From the NCBI RefSeq assembly GCF_008831285.2, contig NC_045138.2:6849205-6913204 (forward strand): DNA of 64,000 bases, in the 5' to 3' direction. Every line of letters starts with the position of its first letter. The stretch's first letter is position 1. The stretch comes from Nymphaea colorata. Taxonomy: Eukaryota > Streptophyta > Magnoliopsida > Nymphaeales > Nymphaeaceae. A program made the position numbers and the translations under genes. Below the pieces are notes generated by a model, which worked only from the letters and a program-made list of their open reading frames with translations, did not search any database and was not told where the DNA came from. This document shows, one piece after another, positions 34,664 to 52,500 of this stretch.

Positions 34664-36626
34664 TTGATTTTGGAATTGGTTTCTTTACCGAGTGAAGACC
34701 GCTGTGGCCCATAAATTGCTTAGCTCCATGAGGAGAGTGTGTGTCTTGATGAATCCTGCGAACTTCATAAGTAGTATTAGTCTCTAATTAAGGTTATTCT
34801 TTTATTTGTATGATATAACCTGCATATTTTGAGGGGCCACCTCCCACTTGTAGTTGGTTAATGTGCATGGTTTTGTGGCTTGGTGTGCTTGAGTTCACCA
34901 ACTTGACAGTTTATACTCCCTGGAGTTTATTTATTCACATACAGGAAGATGGTTGAAGGGTTAACGCAGCTTCTTGGTGAAAGCAAGATTGGCCGGAAGA
35001 TTCTTGCACCAACCTTGGCCGATTCAAGATCCATCTTAATTTTTTGGTGAATTTTAAGATTGGCAGGAAGATTCTTGCACCAACCTTGGCCGATTCAAGA
35101 TCCATTTTAATTTTTTGGTGCATTTTAAGATTGGCAGTTTGGATGGTTGCACTATCATCACATTTATGAATCTGCGAAATTTTTGAGAAGCTATAATTAT
35201 CTTCTTGTTAAACCCTGAGTTCAAGCAACTCTGGTTAGTGGATGGCTGAAGATGTTCTGTTCCTGTATTCGAGAACAAGGTGTTCTCTTGCTTTTTGGCC
35301 GTCAGTTAGCTAAGAAATGGCCTGGATCATGGAAAATTGGCTGGTTCTGCATTGCCCAGCAAAGAAAATACCATGTTCTGGCGGGAAACGACCGGATATA
35401 CGATTGGGAATGTCCAGGCACAGGGCAGCCTCCCCATACACCATGCTGGTGGTTAACGCCTTCCTTCAAGCATGGCTAGGATGAGTTGGGTTTTAAGAAG
35501 GTGCATATTTATATTCTTCTAGTCATCGCGAGCCTGATCAATTTTAACTCGAAAAGTGTACGTAACTTGTTAATGGCTTTGTTGAAAAACGCGTTCCAGA
35601 ACAAATAGATGTTCACATTAGGCAACCTGAGACGATGTGTTCTTGGTTGAGTCCTGATCTCTGGTAGGAGTCGATATTTTCGCCTGTGTTCACTTCAGTT
35701 TCGTTGTATCTTTTTTTCCCGCTGAAGTACAAGTCATATTCAAATGTAACTGTAATTTTTTGAGCCGACTCTTTCTGATCTTTTTAAGCCGAGTTACCAA
35801 GTCAGTGATTGAGGATGTGTGTTATATATATGAAATTTGTGAAGTCATAATAAATTTACAGCAGATGCAAACCAGCCCTTATGGTATTCAATTTCAAAAC
35901 CTTTCTAGTGGGATTCTGAACTATGCTACCATATTTTGACGGGCTTTTGAGGAACAATTACCCCAAGTGAAGTTTAGGAATTAATAACCCTTTTTTCCTT
36001 TTTATCACAATGAAGTGTGTCTCCTCAAATCTGACGAGCACTGGAGGAGTCGATTATTATTGGCAATTCCAAATCCACAACAAAATATTTTATAAACTAA
36101 GTAACCATAATCTACCATGGTTTCAAATGTTAAAACACACACACACACACACACGTGAAGAGGGAGAGAATGGATCCAACCGCCTGTGCGACACATACAT
36201 ATATGTAGGAAACTAAAACTTGTCGGCTGCTAGTTGATCAAATATTTAAAACCTGTGGCTAAATGCGTCATAATTCATTGCTAAAAATATCATAAGTTAT
36301 TGCTATACCATAAATTGTTGCTGGTTCTTCAATTGCATTGTATTTTTAATAATGAATTTTTAATATTTTATAATCTAACTATATATATAAATTGCATGCT
36401 GACTAACTTTTTAGAGTCAGCCATTTAATTTGAACCGTTCAATCTAAAATGATAAACGGTAAAAGAAAAAACAATGAGAAAAAGTACTGGGTATTTTTGT
36501 CATTTAGTATTTGTTCTTACCTTTTTTCCTGTGTTTTTCCATCAACCATTTGCATCAAATGAAGGGCCTTGGTTAGATAGCTCGGTGACTCTAGATAGCT
36601 AGAGTCATTATTTACTCACTCAACAT

Positions 36627-36659
<33 letters not shown>

Positions 36660-37500
36660 AATCCTGTGGCTGATGCACTATAATCTAATGTTAAAACACT
36701 ATAAATTATCATTATACCAATTGTTAGTACTTCTATTGTATGGTAATTTTAGTAACGGTTTTAAATAGTAGTGGAGCTACTTGTTGGCTGGGGTGGGCCA
36801 CTACCCACACCAACCCATGGAAAATTTCATTCTAATACATTAACTTCACAGTGTTATGACTCTAAAATTATATATATAATGCTTACACCAAAATTCTTTC
36901 ACAAACTCAAATTCCCCACGGATGAGAAATCTTGGTTCCCCCACTGATTTAAAATGTTATGCCATTCAACAATATTGTTATATAGCTTATTTCAACTACA
37001 CACAAATCTAACATCTTGGGATATTCAATGTTTAAAAAAATGCCAACATGTACGTCAGGTTTTTTTTTTTTCAAATTTTGTGAGCTTGGATATTTTGTTT
37101 CATTCACGCTGTTAGGTTGTGGAAATTAACTAAAATAACTAGGTAAAACTAAGTTTAGATATCACACTTTATGAACCATCAATTTTTTTTTATCAAAAAC
37201 TTATAAGTCAGTTCACATACTCCTTTGATAAATTTTAATGCGATAAGTGTTATCCTAATCCGCCTATAAGCAGCAAGCGCATCAATTATTGGGAAACCCA
37301 CCATCTGTCAAGCGTTCCAATACCAGATTCAATTGGTAGACCCTTTTTTTTTTCAATAGCAAGCTGCAACTGATAATTCAAAAGTTTGAGGCCCTCCCTG
37401 GGATTATGGACAAAATGGAAGGCTTTGCCTTGAAACTGCCAGACTTGAAGATCTTTTTCGTCCAAGACCAACGATAACGTGTACGTTATAGTAATTTTCT
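34664..37500. other. Intergenic region between the sterol dehydrogenase and MCM3
   Basis: It starts with the 3' UTR of the dehydrogenase, including a 71-bp tandem repeat. It also holds (CA)n at about 36135-36153 and (TA)n at about 36635-36658. The open frame at 35252-35479 is not recognisable and is probably UTR or chance. Confidence 0.5.
34991..35140. repeat. 71-bp tandem duplication in the 3' flank
   Basis: Units 34991-35061 and 35062-35132, starting GGCCGGAAGATTC or GGCAGGAAGATTC, nearly identical, with a few bases of a third copy. They lie about 330 bp after the dehydrogenase stop codon. Confidence 0.9.
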
Positions 37501-37517
37501 CTATTCTCACGTCACTC

Positions 37518-37527
37518 CCCGCCAAAA
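37518..37527 (-). promoter_or_regulatory. E2F-type site upstream of MCM3
   Basis: CCCGCCAAAA, which reads TTTTGGCGGG on the minus strand and fits the E2F consensus TTTSSCGS. It lies about 170 bp upstream of the MCM3 start codon. Confidence 0.65.
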
Positions 37528-37554
37528 CTTAGAGCCACGTTCCCCTCCTCTTTG

Positions 37555-37568
37555 TTTTCCCGCCAAAA
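37555..37568 (+). promoter_or_regulatory. E2F-type site upstream of MCM3
   Basis: TTTTCCCGCCAAAA, matching TTTSSCGS in both orientations, about 130 bp upstream of the start codon. With the site at 37518 it makes the paired arrangement expected of a G1/S gene. Confidence 0.7.
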
Positions 37569-37694
37569 AGGGCGAGCGGGTTTAAGGGTTTTTCTCGCCC
37601 CCCGCTCTCTCTCTCTCTCTTGCAAGGAGACGCCATTGACGCACCTGCTCTCTCTCTCTCTCTCCCCGTCGCTTGCTCCTCCTGGTAGGCAGAG

Positions 37695-43123
<5,429 letters not shown>

Positions 43124-44482
43124 TTGAAAGTGGGAAGAAAGAAGCCTATGAATTGTCAGTCATCTAGCTACACGCAGACGCTGGATACAAGCAACTGCAT
43201 ACATGTACCATAGTATGCACAATGTTTTCATGGCTAACTTTTTTTAAATTACCATTTGCATTATTATGATTGTAATATCTACGAAAGATTTATTGGCTAA
43301 TTTTTTACAATAATGTTTGTATGCTCAGTCTCAGTTGGCTTAAGATCACATATCCAATACATTGTATTCTGGGTTTGTTGTCCAGACCTAGGTAACGAAC
43401 ATCTGCTCGAGATTATCCCCAACGTTGATCCCCTTGAATTACCACCATGCATCCACAGCAATATAGGTTGGATGTGGTTGCCTTAAATCAATTTGGGTTC
43501 TTTTATCACGGGTCTGGCTATATAATGATGCATTGGACACGTTGCCATGTAACCAGGATAAGCTTGAGTTATATCCCTTCTCAAAGTGTCCACGGCAAAG
43601 AATGTGACTCAGATTTTTATTTTGCCTGTCTAATGGGGTTAATGATTGAGCTGTCTCAAGGAATTCTGTCTGGCTCTGCTCCTTGGCGCACATTGGCTAG
43701 CAGGATGCTTTCAGTTCCTTGTTGAAAGACTATTCGTGAAGCTTTAAGATGCTCTAGCAAGGACACGATGAACGTTCTGGTATCAATTCCAGAAAGTTTG
43801 TTTAAGTGTAGAAGGGAATGCATTTCCAAATGATTAAACATCATACATAAGCTTTTAACTGGACGTACAACAGCTGTTTTTCAACATTTTGCAAATATGT
43901 GTCGAGATCCCCTACTTCATACCCGTGTCTCAATGGGATACCCGTGCCTGCTACGCACCAACCGCATAGTTCTTAAGTCCTCCATTTAAATCTCTAGCTT
44001 GTCCATGTCCTTTGCACCCGATTAGTAATGTTGAGTGGGATATACTTGCTAGTTTATCTGTCAATTATCATAAATAGGCTTTTTGCAATATGGAGTTTAT
44101 TTTTTACAGGTTGAGCCGTTGAGGTACGTGCAGGAGCATATTTGAAAGAGAATTCTAAAACTGGCATTCAAGATTCCGCTTTTCTCCCAACATTAACAAA
44201 TTGGCATCCAAGTACCACTTATTGCAATATCACAAATTGAAAAGAAAAAATTATTACATGAGGCAACACCAGTTCACCCCGAGGAAAATTGACGAATCCA
44301 TTTTTAGTTATTTTCGAAGAAAAACAAAAATTTAAGCACGAAACAGCCAACACAACCACTCGATGCACATGAATGAAATTTAAATAGCCCATCTCCGCAA
44401 GTTGAAGCTAGTGCTGCAACTTTTTCTGCAGACTCCATAATGTGCAGGATCAGTATTAAAAGCTCGTAGGTGGTGAAAAGAT
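43124..44482. other. Convergent intergenic region between MCM3 and USP
   Basis: Holds the 3' ends of two genes that point at each other. No coding sequence recognised; short open frames on both strands (43439-43844) look accidental. Confidence 0.6.
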
Positions 44483-44676
44483 CTAACCGTTGAAACTGAA
44501 GTTGCCTGGTTCATTGTAGTTAAGCTCTAATTGCCCCTTCTTTTCAATTTGGAAGCCTCTGATACGTACTTCCTCAGCAAGAGAACAATCCTTGTAGTCA
44601 ACAGCCCTTATCTCCCAACCTTCATTCTTCACGTGCCCATTCAACTTCACCTGAATAATTATTAACTCAGTATCAG

Positions 44677-44725
<49 letters not shown>

Positions 44726-47700
44726 GGTCATTTCAATCATGAAAGCATAAAAGAATCTACAATGAAAGGTACCAAATTGACTTCAACAAGCTAAAAACAA
44801 AGACCTGAAAAAATCCTATAAAAAATAAGCCATAATTCTCCGTCCATACTACCAAACAGGACAACAGAGTAAAGCATGATTCTTTAGATGGATACATTTG
44901 CAAAATTTTCGGGCGTGGTAATTGAGCAAAATAAGCATTGATTCTTGATTGATCCTGTTAATCACATCCATACAGTTAGCATTGCAAATATCAGCTTTTG
45001 TGCTTAATAGTCACAAACAAGAGATTTACACACATGTATATATAGAAAAATTGAAATCAGTCTGGCTGCCTCTGTGGTCGAATGGTCTCTTTTATCTCAA
45101 TTTTGTGTCACATAAAAACTGTCGCAAAAAGTGCATTTTGTTGCTAAAATAGGGACCAAATAATTGTTGTCGCTAATGCACCTTTTTGTGATGGTTTTTA
45201 GCAACAGAAAATAAATAAAAGAAAAACGCCATATATATATATATATATATATAGGAAAGTTAGTAAATACCAGACCACTATGTAAGAGATAAAAACAAGA
45301 CCTAATAAAATTTACTAAAGCTTCTTTTTTTTTGGTAATCTAACTTTAGAGAGATGATCTTAAGAGTAATTCAGTGAGAAACATACATTAAGTTCATTTT
45401 TTACTTAATGTTTTTTTAACCATCAAAAAATGAAAGGCTCTTATCACATCAAAATTTTGATAGTAGAAAAGTCAATTCTTTTACAAAAATAACCAATGTT
45501 GTAAGAAGCGTACGCTTCTTACAAAATAAAAGTGACTCGAGGTGTTTTTTCAAAAAAACGCCTTAAGGCAGGGGTGTGAGGTGCACGCATCCCTGAAGCA
45601 TGCGCCTCATATGGTAGAGGCGTATGCCTCCATCTGTGGTCGTTCAATGCTTGAGGCGTATGCCTCAAGGACATCTCCCCAACATTCTGTTCTCTGTTTT
45701 GCCGCCAACCCATAGATCAGTTGAGGATCACGGCAAATCGGTGGAACATTTGAGCAATCGGCCACCGTGGTTATCTTCCTCACATCCTAAGGAGTTTCTG
45801 GACAAATTTTGAGGCAAATCCGACCACAGACCGCAGAGAAATCCTACACGGCCAGAATCCGGTGGAAATCGGCGGCGATTTCCAGAATTCCACCGCCAGT
45901 TGGCGGCAATGACCCCAATCTCGTTAGAAATTGGGGAAAACTCCAAATCTGGTGATCTGACTTTCGTATAATCTTTTCTAAAGTTGATTTGATCAATTCC
46001 TTGCATTTGATTTGGGGATTTTCGTTTAATTCGCCTGAAATCGAGAAGAATCGAAGAGGAGCACGGTGGTCGCCTGTTCTATCCTGCGACAGTTCGAGGT
46101 CTTCCATAGGGGTGTGATTCTTGTAGAAGCATCAGATTGAGACCAAATTTTGAGTGTCTATTCCTAATCATATAACGAAGCTATGGACCAATTTTCAGCT
46201 CAATCGGAGGTCGGATGAATTTTATAAAAATCTGCGAGCGACAACAACTCCTGAACCAGCCTGTTGCTGCAGAGACGCCTGAAAACTCTGAACGAGGCAG
46301 AGCCTCAAGCATCCCCGATTTCGCACAGCAAATTGGGGCAAATTCCCTCTCTGGTGATACGCTCAACCATTTTCAGTTGTATCGTCTCCTTTCCATTCTA
46401 AAGGTGCAACGCTCTACCATTTTCAGTTGTATCGATCTCCTTTCCTTCCCTCCTCTTCCCCTTCTAAAGGTGCAAGTGGGTTTGATCAGGACCAGTTTTG
46501 GGTCAAATTTTATGAGGCTCTCTTCTTTGTCAGGTCTAGAAAATGGGATTCAATTCCCTCCAATTTAAATTGGGTTTGGACCGGCGGCAAGCATGGGCTT
46601 GCTTCTTAGTTATCTTGATATGGCAACCATTGTTCTTTATTGATATGCTTAGGATTGTAGTAATTTTTTTTCAGTTTTGTTGTTATTTTATAAATATTAT
46701 ATAATTCACAAATTTGTCCGTGAAGCTTACACTTCAATTAACGCCTCGCCTCGCCTCGCCTCATAAGAGGTTCAACGCCTCGCCTCGCTTTCTCGCCTTT
46801 TACAACATTGAAAATAACTTAAACTAAAATATGATTTACATTAAATTAGAGTTTATAAACATAGTAAGAGGTTTACATTTTGCTTAGAATACTTTTTAAC
46901 ACAACTTTAAGAGGGCCGGTGGCCTGCCTCAGCTGTGCAGCTGCATCCCGATTCACACACCCGATAAATATATATATATATATATATGTAGAGAGAGAGA
47001 GAGAGAGAGAGAGCAAGGCAGTACTTATTTTCCCACATCCGATGCTCTTCGTTCATTCAACCTTATAAATATGATGTCTGTATAGCTCTACATCCTATGT
47101 TGTCAACAGCCTAGGCTTTTCTTGTCGACAACTTAAATTCGGTTCTTTGTTTTTCCTCTTATTCTTTTCCTTCTTCTGAGATAATTCTTTTCTACTTCTG
47201 TTTTTTGTGCAGTATTTTCTTTTCTCTTGCAATAGCATTAAATTATATGTGCATGCAAGGATAAACACTTAGAGCAATGGTTGGAAACTTGGAATTATAA
47301 TTCATATGTTATTAACTTATTATACTTCAAATATTTTGTGCTAAGATCTTCCTAAGCTAAGCAGACTCTTCTATTTTGCTGTCGCACCAGAGTCGACTTG
47401 ACGCAGCCTCAGGTGTGGCTCCGACTCGCACCCGAGCCCAGTCAACGCGAGTCGGATGTGGTCGGCCGTACTAGACTATATTCGTCCAATTCCGAAGTGC
47501 ACCTGACTAGCATCAAACTCGAATCGGGTGCGGTCAACCTGCGTCCGATCTAAATGTGTCTCATTTTTTCGGTCTTTTGTTTTAATTTGTTAAAATATAA
47601 ACGAAAAGGGGGTTAGGGCTTTGACTTTTTCAGTCAAAGCCCTCACCTCTGCTTCCTTTGCCCATGCCTGCTGTGCAGCTTTCTCCTCCTTTCGGCGATC

Positions 47701-48595
47701 TTCACGTTTTTTTAGTGACCGGCAGGCAATCTTCCACAAGCGGCGACAGTTTTTAACCTTTTTCCGACGACAAGCGGCATTGATTCAGCCACCATCCAAC
47801 AACAAGGTCACGAGAGGCAATGCTGCACTGAGACTCCACCATTGCCATCTCCTATAGTGACAAGAGCCGCTGCGCCTCCACCCAAATCCGTTGCAAAACA
47901 AACAGATTGAAGCTGAAGACTCTGAACTCACCATAACCCAACCACACGCTACATTCCGGCACGAGGAATCGCTCCATCTGTTTGTTTTCTTGCTGTAGCC
48001 TTGTGTGTTTGTCTTTCATTGCATCTCTTTTAAGTTTTAAGTCAATTTTACTGCTGTTTGATACTTTCATATCATGTCATCGTGGTATACAGCCTATATG
48101 CCTAAACAGTATACGGTTCTCAAGTTCTCATGTTCTGTACTTCTGCAGTTCTGTGCATCATGGAATACACTGCTGAGTGGTGGACTGCAATTGCTATTAT
48201 TGCTGTATACATTTTAGCATTTTATTTTAGATGCTTGTTCAGTTGTTCTTGAATCTACTATAAAAGTTTCAAAGTTCAACTAACAAATATATATTGTCAG
48301 CCATGTATATATACTTTGCAAGTGATATAGTGATATATTGTCATGTTATAAACTTACAATATATAATATAATCTTTTGCATGTATGCATTATGCAGCCGA
48401 CCACCGGGGTCTGTCCTTTTGAAGTTTTAACTTCAAATCTTCAATTTCTGCTTCTATGATTCTATCATTTTTTTATGCTCTATGTTAGACTGTTAGTATG
48501 TTATATTACTAAATTACTATATATAATATATGTTGTTTTGATATTTTCATATGCAATAATAATAATACAAACATGCACATGCTGTTATCTATCTA

Positions 48596-48643
<48 letters not shown>

Positions 48644-49485
48644 AAATTAATAATAATAATAAAATATCATCGCCGCACCGCCACACCTAAATTTTTTGGG
48701 ATGTGCCTCTCCGGCACCCACACCCGCACCTTGCACCTATATGACATAGCTTCTAAGTCTATAACTTGCTGATATATGTAATTATCATCTTGATACTTTT
48801 TCTTCTTTAAGAGAATTATAACAGAAGATAATTTATGGCAGGGTTAATAGGAACTATGATAAGATTGAAGATTTGTGTTCCCATTTTTTTATTAGATTAG
48901 TAATTTTCAGTTTTGTTTTAGGATTTCGAATTAATTTAGAAATTAGAATTAGAGATTCAGCAGTTAACATTTAGGAAATGGAAAGATTTTGTGTGCTCTA
49001 TAAGTTATAACATTTAAAAACATTTAACTGTAGACATTTTTTTTGCTATATAACTTGCAAAACTTAAATTGTTCAACTTTATTAACTTTGATTTTTCAAA
49101 CATTTAGTTATGTTTATTATCATGTTATGAAATGTTTAACTTGTTTGTGTTATCATGCACCTTAATTGTTTTGTCGCTATAAGTTGACAGTTACAGGTTT
49201 TCGATTAAGAAATGCTTCCATTTCATTACTAGCTTTAATAATTACCATTTCATTTTAAGGGTTTCCCTTTTTGAGGATGTGCTGATTAATGTGCCTACGC
49301 TCTAAGCTCATTTAACTATTTAGGCACTGCCTTTATAATGTATTAACAATCTTTATGTGACTATGTAACTCAGTATGCATATGTGATTGTATATAATAAT
49401 GTTTAATATTACATTTTATTAGTTTTTGCATTTTCTTTTCTTTTTCTTTGTACCACTGAAACAGTCTTGCCTAGACATCAAGCAA

Positions 49486-49560
<75 letters not shown>

Positions 49561-52500
49561 CACTCTCTCTTAATGAGACTTTGTTATTTATTTGAATTAT
49601 TTTCATGTAACTGTACGTGTTTGTGACTTTGTGTATGTCACTCTACATAATGACATTTGTTTGTTGCATTTTGTTGGTTTCTATATTTTCTTGTTTTTTT
49701 CTTTTTCTTATACTAAAGTGCTCTAGGCTACTTATAGTCCACATCTTCCAATTAAGTTAAAAGCATATTTGGATGTACTTTCAAGGAATCTGATTAGTCT
49801 CAAGAATAAGTTGTCTAGAAGCTACTAGTTACAAAAAGTAGATTCTTCAACCCTGATCCAAAACTAAGCACTCATTGAAAATTGTGGTCAATATTTAGAA
49901 ATATTCTTTGATGAAAACTTGCATGCATTTTACAACAGACACAAAATCATTTCCAGCAATTTGGAGAAGCGGTTTTTCTTGGAAGTTTCTCAATAGTTTT
50001 CCTTGGAAGTTTCTCAATAGTTTTCCTTGGGAAAACCTTGAAAATTTCAAAAAATTAAAAAATATAGAGGATAATAGAAAAAATGATGGTTTACTATTGT
50101 ACTTAGAAAAAATATTCAAAAAAACATTTTAAATTACATAAAAGATAAAAAATAAATATTTGAGTTCTGTTAAAAAAAAGTAAATATTGTGATTTACCAA
50201 ATAGTTAGTTTCTGGTGATATTTTTGAAATATAATTAGTTTTAACTGCTTCAAAATTGTGTAATATCTCCACGCTTTCAAAATATCAGCAATATTATGCC
50301 ATGGATTCTATATGCAGAAACCCAAGAATACAAGATATTATACATCATTTTTATGATCTATAGTTCAAAGTTTATGAACCAAGTAAATAGAGACCATTAA
50401 GTTTTTGACATATTCAAATATGATGAATGCATCAGAAAATTAGACACCGTATTGATTCTAAGATCTTTCAACATGTAGATCATATATGCATGATTATATT
50501 TGTGAAAAAGCGAAATGGTTTTAGGGCTGACATTATTATATGGCAGGATCAAATGATCGCTATATCTCAATTTGCATGTTTTCAGCAAACAAAGCAAGAG
50601 TTACAATTTTTCTGCAAATGAAGCGTATGCTTTAGCTGGTCTGACAAAAAATATGATGCTTTGGGAACGTAACCATGTATACATATTGTAGTACCTCTGC
50701 ATCCTCAACTGAGTTGACAATTAGTGCTCCGTCCAAGAAAAGATCCTCGATGAAAATATTGGGGCCCTTCAAGACAAAGGTGGACCTTTGGGAGATTCTG
50801 CAGCTCCTAACTTTTCTTTTCACATCTGCAAAAGTGATGGCCCATTTAGGTTTCCATGCAACCCGTGGCCAGACTTCCACCTCCTGCCCATTGTATACTT
50901 CAAGCTTGGGGTCTTCAATGTGTCCACCTGCCTGGTATCCAAAAATATTCAGCAAGTTGTGGATCTTTGCAACCCAGTTTAAGGTGACGTCTTATAAAGA
51001 AACATGTTCGCAAATAAAGAGCTCAGTCTGAAGATTCAAGAAAACCTTACAAGGCCATAATGTTGAGCACATATAAATCCTTTCATTCTTTTCAAGGCAT
51101 CAGAAACAAATCTCTTAACAGTTAACACTATGCACAGTCAAACAATATATGGTGAACATTAAGATCCTTGTTTCAAATAATGTTGACCATATATATATAA
51201 ATCATTTCCATTTTTTCTGGATTAAACTATGAAAGTAACCTTAACTGCAGGAGTCCATTTCTATTCAAGCCTACAGCCATGTTCGTAGCTCCTTTCATCC
51301 CCATATACTTCCATGACAAATAGGTCAAACTATAACTGGGCATGGAACGGAAATCATTATTTGACATGCAAACTGAAATGTTACAAATGTAATGCTTAAA
51401 TAAATACAAAGACATAATATAACCATGACTTGGTGAGATTAATTCACCAAGAACATTTAAAAGCTAATGGAAAGATCATTCTCACAATTTCTTACAAATA
51501 TTGGATGTGTGATGTAAAGGCCAAGCATTTTTACCCAAGCTAATAAGATTACTCGGAAAAACTATTTCACCAATGATAGAATTGAAGGAAATGTTTTTCT
51601 TTTTTTTTCCTCTGAAAATATCCATACAAGGTTTTTTATTTTCGCTGCTAATTCTTCGGTTTTAGATTGTCCTTCAAGAAGCTGAAGATCTAGGTTATCA
51701 AAATGGGTGCATACTGAAGATAAGAACTTAAGACGAGAACTTGAGAACCTGGCATTCTAAGAGATTGTAATACAGCATGCCACTCCCAGTTGTTTTTTGT
51801 AATAATCAAGAATAATATCCAATAACATGAGCCTGCCATATAAACTGGTTTCAGAAAGAGCAGCCTAAACTTTATTAAATATTTTGCTTGCATACTTCAG
51901 TGAAATTAATATTATTACTGTAATCTGAAGAAAAATTTCTTTGTAGCTACCTTTCTCAAAATGAGGCTATTGGCCCTGTATATGGCCATCTCTCCAGTTG
52001 TTGCACTATGGTGTGGGTTTCCTTTAGGAACCTGTAATTGGATCAAACAAAGGAAATGCATAGAAGTTAGTGGATGGATGATAAAATGGATCCTAAGAAC
52101 CTCTTCCAGGAAACAGTTTCCGTTCCTAAGCTCAACATGTAGAATGAACCATGTCAACAGACAGAGTCTAACTTCACTAATTGCTGCAAGATCCCAACGT
52201 TACAAGTTTGTATAAGATTACAGGCAGGAATATATTTGCTTTTTGGATGAGCATCAATCAAGTACATATAATGGAAAGGTGATCTTTACAAATACACCAC
52301 ATTATTGGCAGTCAATGGCACACCATATGGTTCAAATAGATGCTAATAAACAACTCTCAAGCTCATATTTGAGTAAAAATCACGTAATAAACATAGAAAG
52401 CGGCAAACTCAACAACTATCAACTACCAAGCAATTGTTAAATCGCTGGAATACATACAAGTGCAAAAACATGAAAAAACACATATGCAGAGGCCAGGAGA

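Noticed and set aside
45519-46568. Open frames inside the 1.3-kb hAT-like element as a transposase
   Set aside because: They are short, on both strands, and show no hAT dimerisation or catalytic motif.
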